NCBI RefSeq assembly: GCF_029989365.1
Contig: NZ_JAPRAQ010000029.1
Coordinates: 1-64,000 of the forward strand
DNA: 64,000 nt
Source of the DNA: Bradyrhizobium sp. Arg816
GTDB lineage: Bacteria > Pseudomonadota > Alphaproteobacteria > Rhizobiales > Xanthobacteraceae
Direction: 5' to 3'
Every line of letters starts with the position of its first letter. Positions within the stretch are counted from its first letter, which is position 1. The notes under the pieces are model-generated. The model made no database searches. It saw only the letters and a list, made by a program, of their open reading frames with translations, and was not told the origin of the DNA. Position numbers and translations under genes: made by a program. This document shows, piece after piece, positions 43,332-53,826 of the stretch.

Positions 43332-43349
43332 CGCAATGCTGTCGCAATG
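43332..43349 (+). promoter_or_regulatory. Direct-repeat site upstream of PmtA-like gene
   Basis: CGCAATGCTGTCGCAATG repeats the site at 41199-41216 with one change; both halves GCAATG are kept and 11 bp apart. It ends 67 bases before the methyltransferase start. Likely second target of the upstream OmpR-type regulator. Confidence 0.6.
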
Positions 43350-43416
43350 CGCTCAGGCGACTCTTCGACCGCCTCACCTCTGATTTGCGAGGCGCAATCG
43401 AAATGCCGGAGTGCGC

Positions 43417-44079
43417 ATGCCCAATGATTTCCTCTCATTCTTCCTGTCCTGGATGTCGGCCCCGCGGCGGGTCGGCGCGATCGCGCCCTCGGGCGCTGCC
43501 CTAGCCGATCTCATCACCCGCGAGATCACCGCAACGACCGGCCCGATCCTCGAGCTCGGCCCCGGCACCGGCGCTTTCACCTACAAGCTCCTGAAACGCG
43601 GCGTGCGCCAGCAGGATCTCACGCTGATCGAATACGGTTCGGACTTCACGAAGCTCCTGCAAATACGTTTTCCTGGCGCGCGCGTGTTGTGGATGGATGC
43701 AGGGCGGCTCACGACGGAGCGGCTCTATGACGGCGCGCCGGTCGGCGCCGTGGTCAGCGGCCTGCCGCTGCTCAATATGTCGACGCGCAAGGTCGTCTCC
43801 ATCATCGGCGGTGCGTTCCGTCACGTCCGCCCGGGAGGCGCGTTCTATCAGTTCACCTACGGGATGAGCTGCCCGGTGCCGCGGCCAGTGCTCGACCGGC
43901 TGGGTTTGCGCGCAAAGCTGGTGGATCGCGCCTTGCTGAACGTGCCGCCGGCCGCCGTCTACAAGCTGACGCGACGGCCGCAGATGAAGATCGTCACAGA
44001 ATCGTTTGCGCCTGATGCTTCAATGCCGGTCGCGCCGGCGCCGATGCACCTCGTGCGCGACTACACCGCCGCGCCCTGA
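43417..44079 (+). CDS. PmtA-like phospholipid N-methyltransferase family protein
   Basis: A 220-residue class I SAM-dependent methyltransferase from the ATG at 43417, behind GGAG; a GTG at 43411 is possible. The N-terminal amphipathic segment FLSFFLSWMSAPRRVGAIAPSG is the membrane-contact region usual in the rhizobial PmtA/LigE-like group. LELGPGTGAFTYKLL is the SAM loop, followed by GLPLLNM and FYQFTYG. The family methylates phosphatidylethanolamine toward phosphatidylcholine in some rhizobia, but several paralogues exist and methyl acceptor cannot be fixed from sequence. The stop lies 4 bases from the convergent pyrG stop. Confidence 0.8.
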   Translation: MPNDFLSFFLSWMSAPRRVGAIAPSGAALADLITREITATTGPILELGPGTGAFTYKLLKRGVRQQDLTLIEYGSDFTKLLQIRFPGARVLWMDAGRLTTERLYDGAPVGAVVSGLPLLNMSTRKVVSIIGGAFRHVRPGGAFYQFTYGMSCPVPRPVLDRLGLRAKLVDRALLNVPPAAVYKLTRRPQMKIVTESFAPDASMPVAPAPMHLVRDYTAAP

Positions 44080-44083
44080 GGCA

Positions 44084-45715
<1,632 letters not shown>

Positions 45716-45881
45716 GGGACCTAACCTCTAATCCCTCGAATTCGATTCGCCAAAGCGATTCGTATTCCGCCCGAAATATTTCGCGGGCCTGTGGGTGAGC
45801 CAAAACTAAGAGTGGTGACAGTGTCTTGATGGGGATTATTGATGCAGGACGGTAGCGGCCGCCCTGCATGGCCCCCCTGCT

Positions 45882-46268
45882 TTATTGCGAGCGAGGCACC
45901 TGCGGGCCGGTCGGAGCCGGGGCCTGCTGCTGCTCGTCCGCCTTCTTCAGCGAATCCAGAATGCCGCCTGAGGTCGGCGGGGCGATCGGCGATCCGCCGG
46001 CCGGCTGCCCCTGCGACGCCGGTGCGCCGATGATCGACGAAGGTGCACGGCTGTAGCCGGCATGCCAGGACAGGAACAGGCTGGTGAGGAAGAAGCCCGC
46101 AGCCAGGATCGCGGTGGTCCGCGTCAAAAGGTTCGCGGTGCCCCGGCTCGACATGAAGCCCGCGCCGCCGCCCATGCCGAGGCCGCCGCCTTCCGACTTC
46201 TGGAGCAGGACGGCGCCGATCATGACGGCGACGATCATGAGGTGAATGACGATGACAACAGTCTGCAT
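45882..46268 (-). CDS. secG: Preprotein translocase subunit SecG
   Basis: A 128-residue inner-membrane subunit of SecYEG. Two helices (about 1-20 and 53-72) flank the conserved loop LLQKSEGGGLGMGGGAGFMSSRGTANLLTR. The remaining C-terminal half is a Pro/Gly/Ala-rich, low-complexity tail, as in other alphaproteobacteria. tpiA is upstream on the same strand and pyrG downstream, the conserved order. A GC-rich stem lies just after its stop (ATGCAGG/CCTGCAT, 45842-45869), without a T-run. Confidence 0.92.
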   Translation of the reverse strand: MQTVVIVIHLMIVAVMIGAVLLQKSEGGGLGMGGGAGFMSSRGTANLLTRTTAILAAGFFLTSLFLSWHAGYSRAPSSIIGAPASQGQPAGGSPIAPPTSGGILDSLKKADEQQQAPAPTGPQVPRSQ

Positions 46269-46408
46269 AGTGTCCTTCCGTCACAAGCCGACAGCGCCGA
46301 GACGGCGGCCGATCGCGCTTCGCGGGTTTTCCTGAAGTTGCGCGGTGTTACACGATCGGAAGAGGCATTGCCACCCCCCGATCGGCCACGGCCGCGCTTT
46401 GAACTTAG

Positions 46409-47158
46409 CTAGGGGCAGCCCTTCGCAATCGCAAGGAAATCGGCCGCTTTCAGGCTGGCGCCGCCGACCAGCGCGCCGTTGACGTTTTTCACGGACATCA
46501 GCTCGGCCGCGTTCGATGGCTTGACCGAGCCGCCATAGAGGATGCGCATCCTGGCCGCCCTGAACCGGGAGGTCAGGAGTTCCCGGATAAAGCTATGAAT
46601 CTGCTCGACATCCTGGGCCGTCGGGGTCAGGCCGGTGCCGATCGCCCAGACCGGCTCATAGGCCACGACCAGGTTGGCGGCGGTCGAGCCGTCCGGCAGC
46701 GAGCCGTCGAGCTGGCCGCGCAGGATGTCCAGGGTCTGGCCGGCATCGCGCTGGCCTTGGGTCTCACCGATGCATACGATCGCCGTGATGCCGGCGCGCC
46801 AGGCGGCCTCGGCCTTCTGCCGGATCAGGGCATCGCCCTCGCCGTGGTCGGCGCGACGCTCGGAATGGCCGACGATGATGGCGGTCGCACCGGCATCGGC
46901 CAGCATTTCGGCAGCGATATCGCCGGTATGGGCGCCGGAGGCCTTGGGGTGGCAATCCTGTGCCCCCACTGCGACCTTGCTGCCGCGCGCCTTGTCGGCG
47001 AAGGCCGCGATCAGGGTCGCCGGCGGGCAGACCAGCAAATCGGCCTTGGCGGCCACATCTGCCGCGCCCTTGAGCATGGCGTCAAATTCGGCAGCCGAGC
47101 CCTTGAGGCCGTTCATTTTCCAGTTGCCGGCGATCAGCGGTCGGATGGCGTCGGTCAT
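46409..47158 (-). CDS. tpiA: Triosephosphate isomerase
   Basis: 249 residues from the ATG at 47158 (MTDAIRPLIAGNWKMNG). The catalytic His is in VGHSERRADH and Glu in VAYEPVWAIGTG; loop 7/8 phosphate contacts lie in YGGSVKPSN and GALVGGASL. Catalyses dihydroxyacetone phosphate to glyceraldehyde-3-phosphate. Divergent from ppiD across about 230 bases that must hold both promoters. Confidence 0.97.
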   Translation of the reverse strand: MTDAIRPLIAGNWKMNGLKGSAAEFDAMLKGAADVAAKADLLVCPPATLIAAFADKARGSKVAVGAQDCHPKASGAHTGDIAAEMLADAGATAIIVGHSERRADHGEGDALIRQKAEAAWRAGITAIVCIGETQGQRDAGQTLDILRGQLDGSLPDGSTAANLVVAYEPVWAIGTGLTPTAQDVEQIHSFIRELLTSRFRAARMRILYGGSVKPSNAAELMSVKNVNGALVGGASLKAADFLAIAKGCP

Positions 47159-47389
47159 GTCAATTTCCAGCAAAATGAGGTTTGTGCATGCGCTAGCAGA
47201 GCTGTCGCGGCAGTTCCAGAGAGCTAAAGGGCTTTTAACCGCAGCGTCGAAGGACCGCGCCGCCCAAGGCCCGAGGTTGCGGGGGGAAAGCCGCCACTTT
47301 ATGATGATTGATCAATTTGGTGACGCGCTTTTGCGGAATCTGCATTAAGACGCGCTCCCGTTCCCCTCCTGCCAAACAAGTTGGACCAA

Positions 47390-49288
47390 ATGCTTCGAGG
47401 AATGCGCAAGGCCTCATCAAACTGGCTCGGCAAAACCATTATGGCCGTGGTGATGGGCGTGTTGATCATCAGTTTCGGCGTTTGGGGCATCGCCGACATC
47501 TTCAAAGGCTTCGGGCAGTCCACGGTGGCCAAGGTCGGCAGCACCGAGATTTCGTTGAACGAGTTCCGGCAGACCTATACTGACCGGCTGCAACAGATCA
47601 GCCGCCAGTTCGGCCGGCCGCTGACGCCTGACCAGGCGCGTGCCTTCGGCCTCGACCGCCAGGTGCTCCAGCAGACGATCGCGGAAGCCGCCCTCGACGA
47701 AGAAGCCCGCCGGCTCGGGCTCGGCCAGTCCGACGAGCAGATCCGCCAGGTCATCATGAACGACCCCAACTTCAAGGGCGTCGGCGGCGCCTTCGATCCG
47801 AACCGCTTCCAGGCCGTGATCCGCAATTTCGGCTATACCGAGCAGCGCTACGTCTCCGAGCAGCGCAAGGTGTCGCTGCGCCGGCAGATCACCGGCACGA
47901 TCGGCGCCGGCCTCGAACCGCCGAAGGCCATGATCGACGTGCTGACGCGCTTCCAAAGCGAGCAGCGCGCGATCGAATTCGTCAGGCTCGACGCCGCGCA
48001 GGCCGGCACCATCGACGCTCCCTCGCCCGAAGCCCTCGCCGCCTATTTCGAGGATCACAAGGTCCAGTTCCGCGCGCCCGAATATCGCAAGATTTCCTTC
48101 GTGGTGGTCTCGCCGGAAGAGATCGGCAAGTGGAGCGAGGTCTCCGACGAGGACGCCAAGAAGGTGTTCGACCAGCGCAAGGACCGGCTCGGCACGCCGG
48201 AGAAGCGCCAGATCCATCAGATCGTATTCCCCAACGTCGCCGAGGCGCAGGCGGCACGCGAGCGTCTCGCCGGCGGGATGTCGTTCGAGGACCTCGGCAA
48301 GGAGCGCGGGCTGAGCAGCTCCGATGTCGACCTCGGGCTCGTGACCAAATCGTCGCTCGATCCCGCGGTCGGCGATGCCGCCTTCGCGCTTCCCGCAGGC
48401 GAGATCAGCCAGCCGATCCAGGGGCGTCTCGGCACGTCCATCGTGAAGGTCGACAAGATCGAACCGGGCAGTGAAGCGAACTACGCCAGCCTCGTCGGCG
48501 ACATCAAGCGCGAGATCGCCACCGAGCGCGCCCGCGTCAAGGTCAGCGATCTCCGCGACAAGATGGAAGACGAGCGCGGCGGCGGCGCCAGCGTGATCGA
48601 CGCGGCGCAGAAGCTCGGCCTCGCTGCCGTGACCATCGACGCTGTCGACCGCTCCGGCCGTGCCCCGAACGGCCAGTCCGTCACCAGCATCCCGCAGGGC
48701 CTCGACGTGGTGTCGCAGGCCTTCAATACCGATGTCGGCGTCGACAACGACGCAATCTCGTTCAAGGGCGGCTATGTCTGGTACGACGTGCTCGCCATCA
48801 CGCCCTCGCGCGACCGCAATCTCGACGAGGTGCGCGACCAGGTCGAGGCGCGCTGGCGCCAGGACCAGATCGCCGCCAAGCTGAAGACCAAGGCGACCGA
48901 GATGGTGCAGAAGCTCGAACAGGGCGGCAAGCTCGCTGACGAGGCCGCCGCGATCAACGCCAAGGTCGAGACCGCCTCCGGCTTCAAGCGCGACGACTCG
49001 CCCGCCGGCGTGCCCGCCAACGTCGTTGCGGCCGCCTTCCGCACCGCCAAGGACGGGGTCGGACAGACCGCCGTAAGCGGCGGCAGCGAGGTGATCGTCT
49101 TCCGCGTCACCGACATCGTCGAACCCGCGGTCGACGCCGCGTCCGACGCGGTGAAGAAGCTGAAGGACAGCCTCGACCGCGCGCTGACCGACGAGCAGGT
49201 CGCCTCCTACGTCAACAAGCTTGAAACCGACATCGGGACCACCATTAATCAGGCCGCCTTCGCGCAGGTGACCGGCGCGAACCAGTGA
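47390..49288 (+). CDS. ppiD: SurA-N/parvulin-type periplasmic chaperone PpiD
   Basis: 632 residues from the ATG at 47390 (a TTG at 47381 is in frame). One N-terminal transmembrane helix (about 16-35) anchors a periplasmic chaperone. The SurA-N-like domain lies at about 40-170 (DRLQQISRQFG, RQVLQQTIAEAALDEEA), a parvulin domain at about 265-365 (RQIHQIVFPNVAEAQAARERLAGG, LGLVTKSSLDP, ISQPIQGRLGTSIVKV) and a helical C-terminal part. It assists folding of exported proteins and often sits next to trpD or tpiA in this lineage. The trpD start follows the stop by 14 bases. Confidence 0.9.
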   Translation: MLRGMRKASSNWLGKTIMAVVMGVLIISFGVWGIADIFKGFGQSTVAKVGSTEISLNEFRQTYTDRLQQISRQFGRPLTPDQARAFGLDRQVLQQTIAEAALDEEARRLGLGQSDEQIRQVIMNDPNFKGVGGAFDPNRFQAVIRNFGYTEQRYVSEQRKVSLRRQITGTIGAGLEPPKAMIDVLTRFQSEQRAIEFVRLDAAQAGTIDAPSPEALAAYFEDHKVQFRAPEYRKISFVVVSPEEIGKWSEVSDEDAKKVFDQRKDRLGTPEKRQIHQIVFPNVAEAQAARERLAGGMSFEDLGKERGLSSSDVDLGLVTKSSLDPAVGDAAFALPAGEISQPIQGRLGTSIVKVDKIEPGSEANYASLVGDIKREIATERARVKVSDLRDKMEDERGGGASVIDAAQKLGLAAVTIDAVDRSGRAPNGQSVTSIPQGLDVVSQAFNTDVGVDNDAISFKGGYVWYDVLAITPSRDRNLDEVRDQVEARWRQDQIAAKLKTKATEMVQKLEQGGKLADEAAAINAKVETASGFKRDDSPAGVPANVVAAAFRTAKDGVGQTAVSGGSEVIVFRVTDIVEPAVDAASDAVKKLKDSLDRALTDEQVASYVNKLETDIGTTINQAAFAQVTGANQ

Positions 49289-49302
49289 GTTGAAAGCACG
49301 CG

Positions 49303-50316
49303 ATGGACGACCTGAAATCGATCATTGGAAAAGTGGCGACCGGCGCCAGCCTGTCGCGTGACGAAGCGGCTTCCGCCTTCGACGCCATGATGTCCGGCGA
49401 GGCCACGCCGTCGCAGATGGGTGGCCTCCTGATGGCGCTGCGGGTGCGCGGCGAGACCGTGGACGAAATCACCGGCGCGGTCTCGGCGATGCGCTCCAAG
49501 ATGCTCACAGTCGACGCGCCCGCGGACGCCGTCGACATCGTCGGCACCGGCGGTGACGGCTCCGGCTCGGTCAACGTCTCGACCTGCGCGTCCTTCATCG
49601 TCTCGGGCACCGGCCTGCCGGTGGCCAAGCACGGCAACCGTGCGCTGTCGTCGCGGTCGGGCGCCGCCGACGTGCTGGCGTCGCTCGGCGTGAAGATCGA
49701 CCTCAGGCCCGAGCAGGTCGGCCGCTGTGTGCGCGAATGCGGCATCGGCTTCATGTTCGCACCTGCCCACCATCCGGCGATGAAGAACGTCGGCCCGACC
49801 CGGGTCGAGCTCGCGACACGCACGATCTTCAATCTGCTCGGCCCCTTGTCGAACCCGGCCGGCGTCAAGCGCCAGATGGTCGGCGTGTTCTCGCGGCAAT
49901 GGGTGCAGCCGCTGGCGCAGGTGCTGAAAAACCTCGGCTCGGAATCCGCCTGGGTGGTGCACGGCTCCGACGGCCTCGACGAGATCACCCTCACCGGCCC
50001 GACCTTCGTCTCCGCGCTCCACAATGGCGAGATCCGGAATTTCGAGGTGACGCCGGAGGACGCCGGCCTGCCGCGCTGCGATCCCGGTGCGCTCAGGGGC
50101 GGCGACGCCGACGCCAATGCGATCGCCTTGCAGAGCGTGCTCGACGGCAAGCCGAGCCCCTATCGTGACGTCGCGCTGATCAACGCCGCCGCTGCGCTGG
50201 TCGTGGCCGGGCGCGCCAAGGACCTCAAGGAGGGCGTTGCGATCGGTGCGAAGTCGCTCGACAGCGGCGCGGCGAGCGCGCGGCTGAAGCATCTGATCGC
50301 GGTCTCGAACGGCTGA
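49303..50316 (+). CDS. trpD: Anthranilate phosphoribosyltransferase
   Basis: A 337-residue enzyme joining anthranilate to PRPP in tryptophan synthesis. VDIVGTGGDGSGSVNVSTCASFIVSGTGLPVAKHGNRALSS is the PRPP-binding core. GPTRVELATRTIFNLLGPLSNPAG marks the family. Second gene of the ppiD-trpD-trpC-moaC unit; trpE or trpG is not in the window. Confidence 0.97.
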   Translation: MDDLKSIIGKVATGASLSRDEAASAFDAMMSGEATPSQMGGLLMALRVRGETVDEITGAVSAMRSKMLTVDAPADAVDIVGTGGDGSGSVNVSTCASFIVSGTGLPVAKHGNRALSSRSGAADVLASLGVKIDLRPEQVGRCVRECGIGFMFAPAHHPAMKNVGPTRVELATRTIFNLLGPLSNPAGVKRQMVGVFSRQWVQPLAQVLKNLGSESAWVVHGSDGLDEITLTGPTFVSALHNGEIRNFEVTPEDAGLPRCDPGALRGGDADANAIALQSVLDGKPSPYRDVALINAAAALVVAGRAKDLKEGVAIGAKSLDSGAASARLKHLIAVSNG

Positions 50317-50323
50317 GCCTGAC

Positions 50324-51145
50324 ATGTCGGACATCCTGACCAAGATCGAAGCCTACAAGCGCGAAGAGATCGCAGCCGCCAAGCGCGCGCAGCCGCTCTC
50401 GGAAGTCGAGGCCAAGGCCAAGGCGCAAGGAGCCCCACGTGGCTTCGTGCGCGCGATCAAGGCCAAGCACACCAACGGCGACTACGCGCTGATTGCCGAG
50501 GTCAAGAAAGCCTCGCCGTCGAAGGGGCTGATCCGCGCCGATTTCGATCCGCCGCTGCTCGCCAGGGCCTATGAGGCTGGCGGTGCGGCCTGCCTGTCGG
50601 TGCTGACCGACACGCCCTCGTTCCAGGGCCATCTCGACTTCATGGTGGCGGCGCGCGCGGCGACGTCGCTCCCGGTGCTGCGCAAGGATTTCATGTTCGA
50701 CACCTATCAGGTGATCGAAGCGCGCGCGCATGGCGCCGACTGCATCCTGATCATCATGGCCGCGCTCGACGATGCCACCGCCAAGGATCTCGAGGACGCC
50801 GCCCTCGCCTACGGCATGGACGTGCTGATCGAAATCCACGACCGCGCCGAGCTCGACCGAGCGCTGAAGCTGCGTTCGCCGATGATCGGCGTCAACAATC
50901 GCAATTTGCGCACCTTTGAGACCACGCTCGCGACCAGCGAGACGCTGGCGCCGCTGATCCCTGCGGAACGGCTGATGGTCGGCGAGAGCGGCATCTTCAC
51001 GCCCGCCGATCTCGCCCGGCTCGAGCGCGTCGGCATGTCGACCTTCCTGGTCGGCGAGAGCCTGATGCGCCAGGCCGACGTGACCGCCGCCACCCGCACG
51101 CTGCTCGCGCGCGAGAACGCGCCGCGCGCGACGGGTACGCGCTGA
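50324..51145 (+). CDS. trpC: Indole-3-glycerol-phosphate synthase
   Basis: A 273-residue TIM barrel that converts the carboxyphenylamino ribulose phosphate to indole-3-glycerol phosphate. VKKASPSKGLIRADFDP, PVLRKDFMFD, IGVNNRNLRTFE and LMVGESGIFTPADL carry the catalytic Lys and Glu residues. It begins seven bases after the trpD stop. Confidence 0.97.
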   Translation: MSDILTKIEAYKREEIAAAKRAQPLSEVEAKAKAQGAPRGFVRAIKAKHTNGDYALIAEVKKASPSKGLIRADFDPPLLARAYEAGGAACLSVLTDTPSFQGHLDFMVAARAATSLPVLRKDFMFDTYQVIEARAHGADCILIIMAALDDATAKDLEDAALAYGMDVLIEIHDRAELDRALKLRSPMIGVNNRNLRTFETTLATSETLAPLIPAERLMVGESGIFTPADLARLERVGMSTFLVGESLMRQADVTAATRTLLARENAPRATGTR

Positions 51146-51146
51146 C

Positions 51147-51665
51147 ATGGCGCGCAAGTCCGCCAAGACCAGGCAATCCAGGACGAAAGCCGGCCCTGCC
51201 CTCACCCATATCGGCGCCTCCGGCGAGGCGCGGATGGTGGACGTATCGGACAAGCCCGCGACCGAGCGGCTCGCTGTCGCCGAAGGCCACGTCATCATGA
51301 CCAAGGCGACGCTTGATCTCATCGTCTCGGGCAACGCCAAGAAAGGCGACGTGCTCGGCACCGCGCGCATCGCCGGCATCATGGCGGCCAAGCGCACCTC
51401 GGAGCTGATCCCGCTCTGTCATCCCCTCGCGCTGTCGAAGGTCACGGTCGACATCGAGCCCGACGCGAAACTGCCAGGCTGCCTCGTCCGCGCCAGCGTG
51501 AAGGTGACGGGCCCGACCGGCGTCGAGATGGAGGCGCTCACGGCGGTGTCGGTCGCCTGCCTCACCATCTACGACATGATCAAGGCGGTCGAACGCGGCG
51601 TGCGCATCGAAGGCATCCATCTGGTCGAGAAGCTCGGCGGCAAGTCGGGGCACTACCGCGCCTGA
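51147..51665 (+). CDS. moaC: Cyclic pyranopterin monophosphate synthase
   Basis: 172 residues, including a basic N-terminal extension of about 14 residues compared with E. coli MoaC. It has LTHIGASGEARMVDVSDKP, LIPLCHPLALSKVTVDIEP and VTGPTGVEMEALTAVSVACLTIYDMIKA, with the catalytic Lys/His region. It acts in the first step of molybdenum cofactor synthesis. The start overlaps by spacing of one base with the trpC stop. In the rhizobia I know, moeA directly follows moaC; here the next moeA is 11 kb away. Confidence 0.96.
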   Translation: MARKSAKTRQSRTKAGPALTHIGASGEARMVDVSDKPATERLAVAEGHVIMTKATLDLIVSGNAKKGDVLGTARIAGIMAAKRTSELIPLCHPLALSKVTVDIEPDAKLPGCLVRASVKVTGPTGVEMEALTAVSVACLTIYDMIKAVERGVRIEGIHLVEKLGGKSGHYRA

Positions 51666-51677
51666 GCGCCCCGTGAT

Positions 51678-52271
51678 CTATTTCGCCTCGCGCTGCCGCT
51701 CGCGATAGGCACGCGTCTTCATCCGGTTGCCGCACAGCGTCGACATGCACCACCGCCGCGTCGATGGTTTCGACCGGTCGAAGAACACCCGGCGGCATTC
51801 CTCCGACGCGCACATCTTCAGCCGATCCAGCGCTCCCACAAGCGTTGCGTCATGAAGCTCGATCGCGATGGTCGAGAGGCCTGCGAGCGCATCCTCGCGC
51901 GCGGCCGACAGCATCGCGCCACGGCCTGCGCGCGCCTCCACCCGCAACGGAAACGGCGCGAGCGCCTCATTGAGAGTGCCGAGAACGCTCCTGTTCCGGG
52001 GCCGCTCGATGGGCTCACATTGCAGATAGGCGCGCAAGGCGCCGCGCAGTCTTAGCGCGGTCTCAAACATCGCGGGCGTAACACGCCCGCCCTCGGCGCC
52101 AAGGCCGCGTTCCCGCATCCAGTCCGCAAGTTCCTTCGGCCCGCCAAGCTCATCGCTCTCCGGATGCTCCACGCCGAAATGGGTGAAGTGGCGAACATCG
52201 AGCGTGTTGGCGAAATCGTAGACGTTCGCCAGCGTGTCGGGAACCTGGAATTTGCGTGACTCTTTCGACAT
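51678..52271 (-). CDS. CGNR zinc-finger transcriptional regulator
   Basis: A 197-residue protein with an N-terminal ABATE-type (formerly DUF1470) domain and a C-terminal CGNR finger. MCASEECRRVFFDRSKPSTRRWCMSTLCGNRMKTRAYRE contains the CASxxCRxxF, RWC and CGNR motifs with a DNA-binding tail. It is divergent from the amidase-MFS operon across 139 bases with a symmetric operator-like region, so it probably regulates that operon, perhaps as repressor. Ligand unknown. Confidence 0.86.
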   Translation of the reverse strand: MSKESRKFQVPDTLANVYDFANTLDVRHFTHFGVEHPESDELGGPKELADWMRERGLGAEGGRVTPAMFETALRLRGALRAYLQCEPIERPRNRSVLGTLNEALAPFPLRVEARAGRGAMLSAAREDALAGLSTIAIELHDATLVGALDRLKMCASEECRRVFFDRSKPSTRRWCMSTLCGNRMKTRAYRERQREAK

Positions 52272-52355
52272 CGGAACACCAAAGATTGGAACACCAGTAA
52301 AACAGATTTACTGGTTGACAGCAAGCGACACCTGTATCCTAATTATACTGGTGTC
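52272..52355. promoter_or_regulatory. Divergent operator-promoter region of the CGNR regulator and amidase operon
   Basis: ACCAGTAAA (52293-52301) and TTTACTGGT (52307-52315) form a perfect 9-bp inverted repeat with a 5-base gap. A third half-site TACTGGTGT at 52346-52354 is a mirror of ACACCAGTA at 52291-52299. GGAACACCA is also repeated (52273-52281 and 52288-52296). TTGACA at 52315-52320 fits a -35 for the amidase operon; the -10 is uncertain (TATCCT 52335 or TATACT 52344). Confidence 0.6.
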
Positions 52356-52410
52356 GAATCCTTCGGGATCGAGCACCCATTGCGATCACCAGACCGGAGA
52401 CCACGCGCCG

Positions 52411-53826
52411 ATGACCGACGCCCTGCACTATCTCGAACTCACCGCGCTCGCAGCACGCCTCAAGGCGCGCGACATCTCCGCGCTGGACGTGACGCGCGCG
52501 CAACTCGACCGTATCGACGCCATGGACCGGGATCTCGGCAGCTACGTTCATGTGATGGCGGAAACGGCCATCGCCGAGGCAAAAGCCGCGGACGCCGAAA
52601 TCGCACAAGGCCGGTATCGGGGCCCGCTGCATGGCGTGCCGATTGCGCTCAAGGACCTGTTCTGGACCAAGGGCATTGCGACGGCGGCCGGCACCACGCT
52701 TCACCGCGACTTTCGTCCCCGCGCAGACGCAACCGTCGTGCGCCGGCTCAAGGACGCAGGTGCCGTGATACTCGGCAAGCTGCAACTCACCGAGGGCGCC
52801 TATTCCGATCACCATCCGTTGGTGACGCCGCCGAAGAATCCGTGGAATGCGAGTTACTGGCCGGGCATTTCGTCCAGTGGCTCGGCGGTCGCAACCGCTG
52901 CCGGGCTTTGCTTCGGCTCGCTCGGCTCCGACACCGGCGGCTCGATCCGCTGGCCCTCCGCCGCCAACGGTCTGACTGGATTGAAGCCGAGCTGGGGTCG
53001 CGTCAGCCGACACGGAGCGTTCGAGCTGGCCGCGACGCTCGACCATGTCGGACCGATCGGCCGCAGCGCGGCCGATGCGGGCGCGCTGCTCGGCGTCATT
53101 GCCGGACACGACCCCAACGACCCGACCTCGCTGTTCGATCCGTTGCCCGACTATCTGGCCGCGGCCACACAGGACGTGCGGGGCTTGCGGATCGGCGTCG
53201 ATGCCGCCTGGAACAGCGACGACGTGGACGTTACGACACAGCACGTGCTGGCAGACGCCATCGATGCGTTCCGCGCGCTTGGCGCCGACATCGTCGATGT
53301 CGGATTTCCCGACGTAAAGCAGGCAATTGCCGACTGGACACCGAATTGCGCGGTGGAAGCTGCGGTCGCGCACGAGGCGACCTATCCTGCCCGCAAGAAC
53401 GAGTATGGCCCGATGCTCGCCTCGCTGATCGAGGCCGGTCGCGCGCACTCCGCTCTCGATTATCAGAAGATCCTGCTGCGGCGGCTGGCTCTGCGCGGCC
53501 GCGTCACCGCGTTATTCGAGACCATTGACCTGCTGCTGATCCCGGTACACCCGTTCCCGCCGGTGACGCTCGCCATGATCCAGACGCTCGGCGAGCAGCC
53601 GGATCTGATCGCGAAGCTGCAGCGTTACACCTGCCCGTTCGACATGACCGGTCATCCCACGATCACGCTACCGGGTGGTGCATCGGCAGACGGACTGCCG
53701 ATCGCGTTTCAGCTCGTCGCCGCTCATCTCGACGAGGCCATGCTCGTGCGCGCCGGCGCGGCGTTCCAGCGGGCCACGTCCTGGCATCGTCGCCATCCTT
53801 CCATCAGCTCGCGGAGGCAGCATTGA
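52411..53826 (+). CDS. Amidase (AS family)
   Basis: 471 residues from the ATG at 52411, behind GGAGA. The AS signature is clear: catalytic Lys in VPIALKDLFWTKG, Ser pair in GISSSGSAVATAAGLCFGSLGSDTGGSIR and GLKPSWGRVS. It probably hydrolyses a carboxamide or related ester. It forms an operon with an MFS transporter whose TTG start overlaps the amidase TGA (TTGA). The CGNR regulator is divergent. The set looks like an uptake-and-hydrolysis module for an amide. Confidence 0.92.
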   Translation: MTDALHYLELTALAARLKARDISALDVTRAQLDRIDAMDRDLGSYVHVMAETAIAEAKAADAEIAQGRYRGPLHGVPIALKDLFWTKGIATAAGTTLHRDFRPRADATVVRRLKDAGAVILGKLQLTEGAYSDHHPLVTPPKNPWNASYWPGISSSGSAVATAAGLCFGSLGSDTGGSIRWPSAANGLTGLKPSWGRVSRHGAFELAATLDHVGPIGRSAADAGALLGVIAGHDPNDPTSLFDPLPDYLAAATQDVRGLRIGVDAAWNSDDVDVTTQHVLADAIDAFRALGADIVDVGFPDVKQAIADWTPNCAVEAAVAHEATYPARKNEYGPMLASLIEAGRAHSALDYQKILLRRLALRGRVTALFETIDLLLIPVHPFPPVTLAMIQTLGEQPDLIAKLQRYTCPFDMTGHPTITLPGGASADGLPIAFQLVAAHLDEAMLVRAGAAFQRATSWHRRHPSISSRRQH

